From: Brevibacterium sp. 239c
GTDB lineage: Bacteria; Actinomycetota; Actinomycetes; Actinomycetales; Brevibacteriaceae
NCBI RefSeq assembly: GCF_900169365.1
Contig: NZ_FXZH01000017.1
Location: 1-64,000, forward strand
Direction: 5' to 3'
DNA: 64,000 nucleotides
Part shown: piece by piece, positions 54,523 to 63,189 of the stretch
Position numbering within the stretch: the first letter of the stretch is position 1
Layout: each line of letters opens with the position of its first letter
Program-made: the position numbers and the translations under genes
The notes under the pieces: model-generated
The model's input: the letters and a program-made list of their open reading frames with translations, nothing else
Told to the model about the DNA's origin: nothing
Databases searched by the model: none

Positions 54523-55101
54523 GTGCCTTCCTCGACAAACCCGAACCTAAACCAGCGCCCGTCCTGTCGACCAGGAGTCGCAGCATTGCTCTTTGCAGTG
54601 CTGTCGATTCTGGTGTTCGTCGGCTTTGCAGTGTGGCTCTGGTTCAATGCACCCGACCAGGTTCCAAGCCATTCGGGCGCGAATGGTCAACCCGATGATT
54701 GGTCGCAAAAGGGCGAAGTCATGGCGTGGCTCGTCCCACTGGGAGTGGGCATCCCAGCGCTCCTCTCGATCCGCCAAATCTACGAGAAACTGCCGATCGG
54801 TCTCGTCAACGTCCCTCACAAGGACTACTGGCTGAAACGCGGTGAGCGTGACTACCTTTTCGACTGTCTGATGGAGTTCATGCGAATCACCGCTGGTGCC
54901 TGTGCCCTGCTGTTTACTTTGTCTCTGGCACAGACGCTCAAGGTCGGAATCAGCAGATCGTGGCCGGAAGCCCTTCTGTTCCTCCCGACCGGCGTGTTCC
55001 TCGTGGTCGTCGCCATCGCGATGTGGAATCTCCTTCGCCAGCTCAAACCCGACGGCAGGGACGAACGTATTCCCAAACCGCAGACTGAACCGGAACAGTA
55101 G
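54523..55101 (+). CDS. DUF1648-type membrane protein
   Basis: Membrane protein of 192 aa with four predicted helices (about 18-40, 65-82, 123-145, 150-172). The first loop, WFNAPDQVPSHSGANGQPDDW, fits the DUF1648 pattern (P.H....G..D). Function unknown. GTG 54523 fits a leaderless mRNA. Convergent with tenA. Confidence 0.7.
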   Translation: MPSSTNPNLNQRPSCRPGVAALLFAVLSILVFVGFAVWLWFNAPDQVPSHSGANGQPDDWSQKGEVMAWLVPLGVGIPALLSIRQIYEKLPIGLVNVPHKDYWLKRGERDYLFDCLMEFMRITAGACALLFTLSLAQTLKVGISRSWPEALLFLPTGVFLVVVAIAMWNLLRQLKPDGRDERIPKPQTEPEQ

Positions 55102-55196
55102 GCCGGCCGCAACTCGGAAAGAACCGACCCGCACTTTCGACCCATACTTCCGGCCGGTCCCGTCACCGTCGAAGGGCACTCACCGTCGAACGGCTC

Positions 55197-55928
55197 TCAG
55201 CTCTGCGGCACGAACACTGCAGCGTCCCAGTCCTGCATGGCATGTGCCGAGGCCCAGAAGTGGAGTTCGTACACACATGCCTGCTCGAACGTGGCACGCA
55301 TTCTTGCGGCCACCTCGGCGGGGGCATCGGTGAGCTCCTGCTCAAGCAGCTGCACTGCCTGCCGGGTCGACTCATCGAATTCGGGTGAATCGTAGGTCTG
55401 GACCCAGGTGCGGTAAGGGTGATCAGCACTCATCTGACCGGCCCGTTCGACGAGGACCTTGCCCATGTGCGCGTACACCCAGAAGCACGGCAGGACTCCC
55501 GCCACGCCTTCACCGTAGGAGCGGCTGGCTGCGGTCGCGACGAGGTAGGACACGTAGCCCAATGTGGTAGGTGAGGCCTTGAAACCGGCACCACCGCTGA
55601 CGAGCTCATCGTGGGCTGCGGCCAGGCGAGGATCGGCAAGCAGTTCACCGTGCATCTCCTCTTCAACACTGATGGCCTCGGCGGCGGAGCTGGCCCAGAA
55701 TCGTGCTTCGTCCCGGTCATCGGCCCCGGCTGCCAGGAAGGACATCGCCTTCGCGTAGCCGGTGAGGTAGATGCCGTCTTGAATGATGTAGTTCGTGAAG
55801 GCTTTCACCTCGAGGCTGCCCTCGGCCAGCTGGCCCAGAAATGGCAAACGCTCAATCTGCTCGACGATCGGGCGCACACGATCCCACAGCTGAGTGGTCT
55901 GAGGTCCTGCGGAAAAATCTGTCGACAT
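55197..55928 (-). CDS. tenA: TenA family aminopyrimidine aminohydrolase (thiaminase II)
   Basis: Salvages thiamine breakdown products by releasing HMP from aminomethyl-pyrimidine (243 aa). The catalytic Cys148 lies in VLPCFWVYAHMG; FTNYIIQDGIYL and SVEEEMHGELL are typical. ATG 55928 follows a TCAGGAG site; the frame open to 56036 is not needed and would run into thiD. It lies 61 bp after thiD and completes the salvage set. Confidence 0.93.
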   Translation of the reverse strand: MSTDFSAGPQTTQLWDRVRPIVEQIERLPFLGQLAEGSLEVKAFTNYIIQDGIYLTGYAKAMSFLAAGADDRDEARFWASSAAEAISVEEEMHGELLADPRLAAAHDELVSGGAGFKASPTTLGYVSYLVATAASRSYGEGVAGVLPCFWVYAHMGKVLVERAGQMSADHPYRTWVQTYDSPEFDESTRQAVQLLEQELTDAPAEVAARMRATFEQACVYELHFWASAHAMQDWDAAVFVPQS

Positions 55929-55989
55929 CTGTGTCTCCTGACTTCGTGGGACCCTCATCCGGGCCCCGAGGAATGTTGGTGTGTTGGGG

Positions 55990-56856
55990 TCAGCTCCGGA
56001 CGATGTCGACCTGGTGATCGACGGGCCCATGAGCACCCTTCGGGTCTAGGCTGACCTGCCAGTTCGCGGCAGATTTCAGGGCGCGGGCCAGATAGTTCAG
56101 TGCGTTGTCGACGGCTTCGTGTAGAAGGCCCGCACTCACGTCGGCCACTGCACGTTCACGCTTGAGCACAGCCACCTCGGCGGTGATCGCGGCCGACAAT
56201 GTGCACCCGGTGCCATGGGTGTTCGGGGTGTCCACCCGTGGGTGGGTGAAGTCGGTGACGGTGCCTTCGGCGGTGACGAGAACGTCGGCGACGTCGCCCT
56301 CGATCGCGTGTCCGCCCTTGAGCAGCACCGCGCGAGGCCCGCGAGCGAGCAACTGTTTGGCCTGGTCCAACATCTCCTGCGGGTTCTGGGCCACGGGTTC
56401 GTCATCGCCGATCAGCAGTGCCGCCTCCGGCAGGTTCGGGGTGATGAGGTCCGAGACCGGGAGCAGGTGATCGCGGACGGCGGCCACGGCATCGACCTCG
56501 AGGAGGCGGTGCCCGGAGGTTGCGACCATGACCGGGTCCACGGTGTAGAAGCCCAGCTGGCTCCCCGCCGCCCGTGCGACCACGAGTTCCACAAGTGAGC
56601 GTGAGCCGAGCATCCCCGACTTGGTGGCGTCGACGGGCATATCATTCAATACGCTGTCGAGCTGGTCAGAGACGAAGGCATCGTCGATTCCGTAGACCTG
56701 GGAGACACCGTGGGTGTTCTGCGCGACGAGCGCGGTGATTGCAGTGGTGCCCAGCACCCCGCGAGCTGTGAAGGTCTTGAGGTCTGCGTGGATGCCGGCT
56801 CCCCCGCTGGGGTCGGTACCGGCAATGGACAGCGCAATGGGTGGTCGGGTGGTCAC
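55990..56856 (-). CDS. thiD: Hydroxymethylpyrimidine/phosphomethylpyrimidine kinase
   Basis: Phosphorylates HMP to HMP-PP (288 aa). Ribokinase fold: [22 protein letters not shown] at the start, [12 protein letters not shown] in the middle, and the anion hole [15 protein letters not shown]. The start overlaps thiE by four bases (56853-56856). The last 40 residues ([20 protein letters not shown]) extend past the usual end. Confidence 0.96.
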   Translation of the reverse strand: MTTRPPIALSIAGTDPSGGAGIHADLKTFTARGVLGTTAITALVAQNTHGVSQVYGIDDAFVSDQLDSVLNDMPVDATKSGMLGSRSLVELVVARAAGSQLGFYTVDPVMVATSGHRLLEVDAVAAVRDHLLPVSDLITPNLPEAALLIGDDEPVAQNPQEMLDQAKQLLARGPRAVLLKGGHAIEGDVADVLVTAEGTVTDFTHPRVDTPNTHGTGCTLSAAITAEVAVLKRERAVADVSAGLLHEAVDNALNYLARALKSAANWQVSLDPKGAHGPVDHQVDIVRS

Positions 56857-57608
56857 TGAGTTGCCTCCGCCTGGCCATCGCCGAATTCTGCGAGAAGCTG
56901 CCTTGCCGCGGCACGTGGGTCCTGGGCACGGCAGATCGCGGAGACCACGCAGATACCGATCAGGCCCCGACCTCGCAATTCGGCAGCACGCGCGGTGCTG
57001 ATCCCACCAATGGCAACAGCAGGCAACCCTGCCCGATCCACAAGCTCGCTGAGGCGGTCGGGACCGATCCCTTCGGGTGCGTCGGTCTTCGTCGTGGTGT
57101 CGTAGACGGGCCCGATTCCGACGAGGTCGACGACTCCCGATTCCCGGGCCGCAGAGAATTCGGCACCGTTGGCCGCGGAGAGCCCGATGAGGGTTTCTGG
57201 ACCGACGAGTTCGCGCACTTCCTCGACAGGTGTGTCTGATTGCCCGACGTGGATGTCGACGTGCACGCCCTCGGCAAGGAGCCGTTGGGCGACGGCGACG
57301 CGGTCATTGAGGACGACGGGTACGCGACGGTTTGTATCGGCTGTTGCGCTGCCGACGGCGGCGATGACCTCGCGTGCCAGGGTGTAGAAGGCGTCATCGT
57401 CGATGTCCTTGTCCCGGACCTGAACGATCCCGACTCCCCCGGCAACTGCCTCGCGGACGGTTTCAGCGACACTGCGTCCGGCCTCCCGGCACTGAACCGA
57501 GTCGGTGACGAGGTAGAGCCGAGTGTCGATGCCCGCCAGACGGGAGTTGGCTTCGTAGTTGGCTTCGTAGTTGGCTTCGTAGCTGGCTTCGTAGCTGGCT
57601 TCGCTCAT
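56853..57608 (-). CDS. thiE: Thiamine-phosphate synthase
   Basis: Joins HMP-PP and thiazole phosphate to thiamine phosphate (251 aa). TIM-barrel motifs: [19 protein letters not shown], and [17 protein letters not shown] for the phosphate. Odd start: the first 20 residues are a (YEAS/YEAN) repeat coded by about five 12-bp units. ATG 57608 overlaps the thiM stop by four bases, so the repeat is translated if this start is used. Confidence 0.94.
   Translation of the reverse strand: MSEASYEASYEANYEANYEANSRLAGIDTRLYLVTDSVQCREAGRSVAETVREAVAGGVGIVQVRDKDIDDDAFYTLAREVIAAVGSATADTNRRVPVVLNDRVAVAQRLLAEGVHVDIHVGQSDTPVEEVRELVGPETLIGLSAANGAEFSAARESGVVDLVGIGPVYDTTTKTDAPEGIGPDRLSELVDRAGLPAVAIGGISTARAAELRGRGLIGICVVSAICRAQDPRAAARQLLAEFGDGQAEATQ
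57547..57603 (-). repeat. 12-bp tandem repeat at thiE N-terminus
   Basis: About 4.75 units of TTGGCTTCGTAG (plus-strand reading; two units with C for the first T), coding Tyr-Glu-Ala-Asn/Ser. In-frame change in copy number would only lengthen or shorten the N-terminus. Confidence 0.9.
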
Positions 57609-58441
57609 GACTGTGATCCTTCAAAGGTGTCGGCCTCGATCTGTGCGCCCGCCAGCTGCTTCGCGTCGAGCGTGTACAGCGCGTCGAGGAAGTTCACCGA
57701 ATAGCTGCCGGGGCCCTTGGCACCAGTTGCAGCTCTTTCACCGGCAACCTTGAAGTGCGCATGGGCGGCGATCACAGCATCGAACCTCGCCGAGGCGGTC
57801 GTTGCTCCGACGAGGTACGCGGCGGTGACTGCGCCGAGTGAACACCCGGTGCCGATGACCAGCGGCATATAAGAGTGGCCCCCGTCGAGGCGGGCGACAT
57901 GATCGACTCCGTCGATATGGGCGACGATCGCGTCCCTGGGTCCTGAGACCGCGACGATGGCTCCGGTCGACCGCGCCAGTTCGGCAGCGGCAGGAATCAC
58001 AGCATCCACCTCGTCGGTGGAGTCGACGCCTCGACCGCCCACCCCGACTCCGGCCAAGGCCGCGATCTCGGAGGCGTTTCCGCGAATCGCGGTAGGTCCC
58101 GAGGCTGCGGCACGGCGGATTCGGGTGGTCCGAAAATCGACGGCTCCGATGCTCACCGGGTCAAGAACCCACGGCTTGGAGTCTTCGTTGGCTGCGTCGA
58201 TGGCGGCATCGGCGGCAAGGAACTGCTGGTTCGTGGCGGTTCCGAAGTTGACCAGCAGTCCGCTGGCGATGCGCGTGAACTGTGCAGCATCGGCCTCGTG
58301 GTCGAGCATCGCCGGTGCGGCGCCGATGGCCAGAAGCACGTTGGCGCTGAATTGCTGCACGACGGTGTTCGTGATGCATTGGATAAGTGGATTGCTCGCA
58401 CGCATATGCTCGTGCGCAGAACGCAGGTCGAAGTCAACCAT
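57605..58441 (-). CDS. thiM: Hydroxyethylthiazole kinase
   Basis: Phosphorylates salvaged thiazole (278 aa). The fold and motifs are complete: QCITNTVVQQFSANVLLAIGA, GNASEIAALAG, and GTGCSLGAVTAAYL with catalytic Cys200. It heads thiM-thiE-thiD and probably tenA. No thiC, thiG or thiS is present here, so the cluster reads as salvage. ATG 58441 lies directly behind the TPP riboswitch. Confidence 0.96.
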   Translation of the reverse strand: MVDFDLRSAHEHMRASNPLIQCITNTVVQQFSANVLLAIGAAPAMLDHEADAAQFTRIASGLLVNFGTATNQQFLAADAAIDAANEDSKPWVLDPVSIGAVDFRTTRIRRAAASGPTAIRGNASEIAALAGVGVGGRGVDSTDEVDAVIPAAAELARSTGAIVAVSGPRDAIVAHIDGVDHVARLDGGHSYMPLVIGTGCSLGAVTAAYLVGATTASARFDAVIAAHAHFKVAGERAATGAKGPGSYSVNFLDALYTLDAKQLAGAQIEADTFEGSQS

Positions 58442-58446
58442 GACGA

Positions 58447-58525
58447 TCCCTTCGCTAGTATGGCCCAGATCAGGTTCGATGGGTGTTCTCTCAGCCGCGC
58501 TTCATGTTCACGAGGCACCCCATGT
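58447..58525 (-). promoter_or_regulatory. TPP riboswitch (THI element)
   Basis: On the minus strand the conserved blocks occur in order: GGGGTGCC (58514-58521), CTGAGA, ACCC, GAACCTGATC, and the closing CGAAGGGA. The last block contains the AAGGGA ribosome site six bases before thiM, so TPP binding should hide it and block translation. A -10-like TACAGT lies at 58537-58542. Confidence 0.93.
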
Positions 58526-58553
58526 CATTGGCTTCGACTGTATCAGCACGACA

Positions 58554-58587
58554 GAGGCGGAGCGAGCTGGAATGCTCGCCCCGCCTC
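58554..58587. repeat. 14-bp stem hairpin upstream of thiM
   Basis: GAGGCGGAGCGAGC (58554-58567) pairs with 58574-58587, one mismatch. It lies just upstream of the predicted thiM promoter and may be a second stop for the sugar ABC transcript. Confidence 0.5.
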
Positions 58588-58619
58588 CCTGCAACTGGGT
58601 CTACCCAACGAAGACTCAT

Positions 58620-58687
58620 CGAGCGGACTACTTAGCATTGACCGGCGACTTTGTAACGTCGCCGGTCAATGCTAAGTGGTCCGCTCG
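58620..58687 (-). terminator. Long hairpin after sugar ABC operon
   Basis: A 30-bp stem (58620-58649 with 58658-58687; 29 Watson-Crick pairs and one wobble) with an 8-base loop. The inner 20 bp are perfect. It begins 13 bp beyond the permease stop. The length exceeds ordinary terminators and suggests a palindromic repeat element. Confidence 0.75.
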
Positions 58688-58699
58688 GTGCGGGTGGCA

Positions 58700-59911
58700 T
58701 CAACCTCGTCCGACGTACCTCTGTCCGCGGCGGCTGAGGGCATCGATGACAACAGCAGCGAGAAGGACGAGTGCGGTGATGATCAGCTGGGCATCGGAGT
58801 TGAAGCCGATGAGATAGAGACCGTTGTTGATCGCACCGACGACCAGTGCACCGAGCACTGCAGCCCAGGCTGTGCCGCGTCCACCGAACAACGAGGTGCC
58901 GCCGATGACTGCCGCAGCGATCGCATTGAGCAGATCCTGCGTGGTCACCAACGTCGAACCCGCGTTCGAGTTGACACCTGCCTTGATGAAGCCGAAAAGA
59001 GCTGCGAGGGTACCGGCGGCCATGAAAACGCTGATTCTCACCCACGTCACCTGGATGCCTGCACGCCTGGCTGCCTCGACCTTGCCGCCGACAGCGTAGA
59101 TCGATCTTCCGTAGCGGGTTTTGCGCAGTACTAGGTCAATGGAAATCGCAATGACCAGCATGAGCAAGAAGGGCAACACAAGGCCGAAGTCCTGGTTGAC
59201 GAGGATGAGGAAGCCAAACACGATCACTGCCAGCAGCACGATGCGCACTGTCACCGAGGTCCAGCTAGGGTTGTCGAGTCCTGCCGCTTGGCGACGCAGT
59301 TTCGACGAGACGATACCTGCTCCGAAGCCGATCACCGCGACTGCGCCGAACACATAAGCCCAAATCGCCGGAAAGTAGAAGTTCGCAAAGTCAAAGGCGA
59401 ATGTACCAGACATCGACAGATTCTTCTGCACACCCAGCGTCGTCAGAGTCAGTCCGGTGAAAGCCAACAATCCAGCCAGGGTGACAACGAAGGCCGGGAT
59501 GCCGACCACCGCAAAGAACCACCCCTGGATCGCTCCGACAACCAGACCCAACACCAGCATGATGACGAGTGCGATCAGAGGCGGAACTCCTTGTCTGACG
59601 ACAAGGACTCCCAGCAGTGACGCTGCGAGCCCACCCAACTGCGCCAATGACAGATCGATCTCGCCAAGCAACAGAATCAAGTTGATGCCCAGAGCGAGAA
59701 TCGCAATGTAGGCAACCGTTGATGAGAGATTGACGAGGTTGGCGGGAGAGAGGAACTTGTCGTTCGCTGATTGGAACACGATGATGATGACGACAAGGGC
59801 AATGATCACCGGAAGCGAACCGAGTTGGCCCTCCTTGACGCGTCGTAGGAAGGTCGAGAAGAATCCCTCGTGCGAAAGCCGAGAGTCCGTGATGAATGAG
59901 TTGCGGGTCAT
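58700..59911 (-). CDS. Sugar ABC transporter permease (XylH/RbsC type)
   Basis: Membrane subunit of 403 aa with about ten to twelve helices, BPD_transp_2 family. Signatures are LALGINLILLLGEIDLSLAQLGGLAASLLGVL near the N-terminus and IYAVGGKVEAARRAGIQVTWVRISVFMAAG, followed by IAAAVIGGTSLFGGRGTAWAAVLGALVVGAINNGLYL. The size fits xylose/multiple-monosaccharide systems. The start overlaps the ATPase stop by four bases. Confidence 0.94.
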   Translation of the reverse strand: MTRNSFITDSRLSHEGFFSTFLRRVKEGQLGSLPVIIALVVIIIVFQSANDKFLSPANLVNLSSTVAYIAILALGINLILLLGEIDLSLAQLGGLAASLLGVLVVRQGVPPLIALVIMLVLGLVVGAIQGWFFAVVGIPAFVVTLAGLLAFTGLTLTTLGVQKNLSMSGTFAFDFANFYFPAIWAYVFGAVAVIGFGAGIVSSKLRRQAAGLDNPSWTSVTVRIVLLAVIVFGFLILVNQDFGLVLPFLLMLVIAISIDLVLRKTRYGRSIYAVGGKVEAARRAGIQVTWVRISVFMAAGTLAALFGFIKAGVNSNAGSTLVTTQDLLNAIAAAVIGGTSLFGGRGTAWAAVLGALVVGAINNGLYLIGFNSDAQLIITALVLLAAVVIDALSRRGQRYVGRG

Positions 59912-60732
59912 CGGCGCTCTCCTCTTCGCGTGGCCCTTTGGGTCACGACATTGTCGCTGGCACCGGTGATCGCTGCCACAAGCACGTCCGTGCGTTCGTC
60001 ACCGGGGAAGTCACCGGCATCCTTGCCCAGGCGCAGCACGTGTACACGGTCAGCCACAGCCTGAACATCAGCCATGTTGTGACTGACCAACAGCACCCCG
60101 AGGTCTCGTTCACGCAGACGCTCGATGAGATTGAGGACCTCCGCGGTCTGTGCGACGCCGAGCGCTGCCGTCGGCTCGTCCAGCATCACGATCGAAGGAT
60201 CGCCGAGGAGGGACCTGGCGATCGCAACAGTCTGACGTTGTCCGCCGGAGAGCGCAGCGATGGGCACCCTCACGCTTGGTATTTTCGCCGAGAGACTGCG
60301 CAACAGCTCCCAAGATTTCGCCTCCATGGCCACCTCGTCGAGGACACCACCGCGTGTAGCCTCGTGTCCGAGGAAGAGGTTGGCCACCACGTCGAGATTT
60401 TCGCACAGGGAAAGATCCTGGAAAACCGTGGCGACACCGGCCGTTTGTGCATCCTTCGGCGACGCGAACTTCTGAGAGGTCCCGTTCATGATGATCTCAC
60501 CTTCGTCGCAGCCATGGACTCCGGCAATGACCTTGATAAGAGTCGACTTGCCGGCGCCGTTGTCGCCGACGAGTCCGACGACCTCGCCGCGGCCGATGGT
60601 GAGGTTGATATCGGTCAGCGCCTGGACCGCACCGAATCGTTTGTTGATCCCGCGCAGCTCGAGGACTGGATCGGCGCCGGGCTCCGGCACCCGCTGCTGC
60701 GCGGGCGCCGGATCGTTGGGTTGAGAATTCAT
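59908..60732 (-). CDS. Sugar ABC transporter ATP-binding protein
   Basis: ABC ATPase of 274 aa with one nucleotide-binding domain: Walker A GDNGAGKSTLIK, signature ALSGGQRQTVAIA, Walker B VMLDEPTAALG, and an SHNMADV H-loop. A single domain is the XylG-short/multiple-sugar form, unlike the double-domain RbsA. It lies 20 bp after the binding-protein gene. Confidence 0.94.
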   Translation of the reverse strand: MNSQPNDPAPAQQRVPEPGADPVLELRGINKRFGAVQALTDINLTIGRGEVVGLVGDNGAGKSTLIKVIAGVHGCDEGEIIMNGTSQKFASPKDAQTAGVATVFQDLSLCENLDVVANLFLGHEATRGGVLDEVAMEAKSWELLRSLSAKIPSVRVPIAALSGGQRQTVAIARSLLGDPSIVMLDEPTAALGVAQTAEVLNLIERLRERDLGVLLVSHNMADVQAVADRVHVLRLGKDAGDFPGDERTDVLVAAITGASDNVVTQRATRRGERR

Positions 60733-60752
60733 ATGTTCCTACTCGCCGATTT

Positions 60753-61850
60753 CTACTTGACGCCGTAGTCGCTGCAGAGCTTCTTCACGTCTCCGGTGCA
60801 GATGTCTTCAGCCTTGATCTGATCACCGACGATGTCCTTCACATTGTCTTTTGTGACGACCTTGGCCTCGACGAAGTCCGTCGGGGTGTCTTTGTAAGTC
60901 GTTGACCCTTCTGGCTTCTCGCCGCCTGCCAGCGCGACTGCTGCTTTCGCAGCGAACTCGGCCTGGGGTGGGATCGCCTTGTAGATCGTGGCGTACTGAT
61001 CGCCTCTGAGGATATTCTGCAGGCCGTCGACTTCAGCGTCCTGTCCTGTGATGACAGGCTTGACTTTGGCCTTCTTCGTGGCGGCGATGACTCCGCCGGC
61101 GGTGCCGTCGTTGGCTGAGTAGATGGCGATCGGGTCCTTGTCGGCAGTCTGCAGCTGACCTTCGACCCATTGGCGGGCGTCTCCCGGGTCCCAGTCAAGG
61201 GCATCGTGGCTTTCGGCGATGTCGGCACCGCCCTTCTTCAGGGTCTCCTCGGCGCCGGCTTTGAAGTCAGCGGCGTTCGGGTCCTTAGGATCACCGTTGA
61301 CCATCCAGACCGGGCCCGACTTCGGGTCCTTGTCTTCGGCCTTGAGTCCGTCGAGGACGGCTTGTCCCTGGAGGTTGCCGATCTTCTTGTTGTCGAACGA
61401 GGTGTAGTAGTCCGCGTCTTTGAAGAACCGGTCGTATGCGATTACCGGGATCTTCTTGGCTTTGGCCTTCGACAGAGCCGAAGACACGGCCGAAGCGTCG
61501 ACCGGGTCGAGGACGATCGCGTCGACGCCTTCGGTCACTGCTGCTTCGAACTGCTGTTGCTGCTGGGTCGCGTCCTGGTTGGCATTGCTGTATTTGACCT
61601 TCGCATCGGGATTGGCTTCCTTGACGTACTTCTCGAAGTTCGGCTTGTCCAAGGATTCGTAGCGAGTGGTCTTGGACTCAGGGAGCAGCAGTGCGATGGT
61701 GACTTCACCGTCTCCGCTCGAGGAACCGCCTCCGCTTTCCTCATTGCCTTGGCCCTTCTGACTCCCACAGCCGCTGAGCGCAAGAGCGCCGATAGCAACC
61801 GAGGCGCCGAGGACGGCGAACTTCTTACGGGACTGCAGGTTGTGCCTCAT
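60753..61850 (-). CDS. Sugar ABC transporter substrate-binding lipoprotein
   Basis: Periplasmic-binding-protein-like lipoprotein of 365 aa. The signal peptide ends in a lipobox ALSGC with Cys28; a Gly/Ser linker follows. The type I fold opens with VTIALLLPESKTTRYESLDKPNFEKYV, close to XylF/ChvE-type monosaccharide binders; AIVLDPVDASAV and YSANDGTAGGVIAATKKA complete the match. The sugar is not certain; xylose, glucose or arabinose are candidates. AAAGG precedes ATG 61850. Confidence 0.93.
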   Translation of the reverse strand: MRHNLQSRKKFAVLGASVAIGALALSGCGSQKGQGNEESGGGSSSGDGEVTIALLLPESKTTRYESLDKPNFEKYVKEANPDAKVKYSNANQDATQQQQQFEAAVTEGVDAIVLDPVDASAVSSALSKAKAKKIPVIAYDRFFKDADYYTSFDNKKIGNLQGQAVLDGLKAEDKDPKSGPVWMVNGDPKDPNAADFKAGAEETLKKGGADIAESHDALDWDPGDARQWVEGQLQTADKDPIAIYSANDGTAGGVIAATKKAKVKPVITGQDAEVDGLQNILRGDQYATIYKAIPPQAEFAAKAAVALAGGEKPEGSTTYKDTPTDFVEAKVVTKDNVKDIVGDQIKAEDICTGDVKKLCSDYGVK

Positions 61851-61869
61851 CGTGAACCTTTCAATCTTT

Positions 61870-61885
61870 CTGACAACGTTGTCAG
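61870..61885. promoter_or_regulatory. LacI-family operator
   Basis: CTGACAACGTTGTCAG is a perfect 16-bp palindrome with the central CG typical of LacI-family sites. It lies 20 bp before the binding-protein start and downstream of its promoter, where a bound repressor would block elongation or initiation. Confidence 0.8.
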
Positions 61886-61892
61886 GCTGATC

Positions 61893-61924
61893 AATATAAT
61901 TCGCCGATCGGTGCCCGGTGTCAA
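61893..61924 (-). promoter_or_regulatory. Promoter of sugar ABC operon
   Basis: A consensus -35 TTGACA at 61919-61924 and a -10-like TATATT at 61893-61898 (minus strand). The spacer is 20 bp, longer than ideal, or 18-19 bp if the overlapping AT-rich hexamers are used. Confidence 0.55.
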
Positions 61925-62015
61925 CTGTTTCGTCGAAAAATTATGTCCTGAGCGTCCCCGGAGAGTGCCCGCAGACGACACGCGAAGCACCTCCGCGGAG
62001 TAACTCCCGACAGCC

Positions 62016-63038
62016 TCACTTGCCCGGAGACTCTTCGCCGCTGCCGCGGGCGATCACATGCACAGGAACCTGGATCGAACCTCGATATGGATCACTTCCA
62101 GTCTCGAGGTGGGCCGAATCCTGCAGGCGCCGGACCGCCTCGGCTGCCATGGACCGCACGTCACGGTCGATGACGGTCACGTCCAACAGCCCTGCAGTCG
62201 GGAAATCGTCGATGCCCACCAGCGCCGGCCACTCATCAAGTCGCCGGCAGGCATCGATGGCCCCCTGGGTCAGGGTCGCGGACAAGGTGATAAGTCCGCT
62301 GGGGGCGCTGCGCGATCCCAACCACGCGGCGACGACGTTCTTCGCGCTGGCCAGATCGTGGGCGTCTTCCCTCATGTAGGCACGCCACCCGATATCCGAG
62401 CGTCCGGCGAAGGCCGATTGGATTCCGGCGAGCCTGGCGGTGGCGATGGGGCTGGTCGAATGGTCGCCGACGACGCCGAGGCTGATGTGTCCGTGTTTGA
62501 GAAGTTGAGTGGCGGCCAGACGGCCGGCGAGCTCCTCATCACCGGCGATGAGGTCGACCCCGGGTCCAGCTGTCGAGGGGTCGAAGGACACGATCTGCAT
62601 GTCAGCCGACACCGCATCGGTATAGAACAGTGCGGCGTCAGGGTGGGATCGGATGACACAGATTCCGGTCATGTCATTGGCCAGGCACTCTTTGAGGAAG
62701 CCGCGTTCACGGTCGGCGTCGTCGGCGGTGACCGTCACGACCGGGCGCAGTCCGACCGTGCTCAGCTCGGCTTCCAATAGGGTGAAGAGACGAGCCTGGA
62801 ACGGGTCATGCCCGTCGCTCATGACCACGCCGATATAGGGTGACCGGCCACCGGCGCGCAGGCGCCTGGCTGTGGAATTGAGGCGGAATCCGAGTTCGGC
62901 GGCGGCATCCTCGACCTTTTCGGCGGTGGACGTGGCCACATGCTTTTCGCCGTTGAGCACCCGAGATGCCGTTTTGATGCTGACTCCTGCACGCGAAGCG
63001 ACCGTGGCCAGGGTGGGCCGATCGTTCTGCTTCGCCAT
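62016..63038 (-). CDS. LacI family transcriptional regulator
   Basis: Repressor of 340 aa. The N-terminal helix-turn-helix TLATVASRAGVSIKTASRVLNGEKHVATSTAEKV is followed by the hinge LNSTARRLRAGG and a sugar-binding core (IGVVMSDGHDPFQARL, VGIDDFPTAGLLDVTVIDRD). It lies directly upstream of the sugar importer, same strand, and should act on the palindrome at 61870-61885. ATG 63038 is preferred to the GTG at 63044. Confidence 0.93.
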   Translation of the reverse strand: MAKQNDRPTLATVASRAGVSIKTASRVLNGEKHVATSTAEKVEDAAAELGFRLNSTARRLRAGGRSPYIGVVMSDGHDPFQARLFTLLEAELSTVGLRPVVTVTADDADRERGFLKECLANDMTGICVIRSHPDAALFYTDAVSADMQIVSFDPSTAGPGVDLIAGDEELAGRLAATQLLKHGHISLGVVGDHSTSPIATARLAGIQSAFAGRSDIGWRAYMREDAHDLASAKNVVAAWLGSRSAPSGLITLSATLTQGAIDACRRLDEWPALVGIDDFPTAGLLDVTVIDRDVRSMAAEAVRRLQDSAHLETGSDPYRGSIQVPVHVIARGSGEESPGK

Positions 63039-63189
63039 GACCACACCTTTGAGTCGGGAATCCTACGGACCGCTTGCGGTCTGCGCGGAGGCGACCGATA
63101 GGAATGATGATAACCGCTGGCCGACGGAAGAACGCAGAATGTCCGGCGATCAGCACCTACCGGACAGGAAGATGTCACCAACCCCGGCG

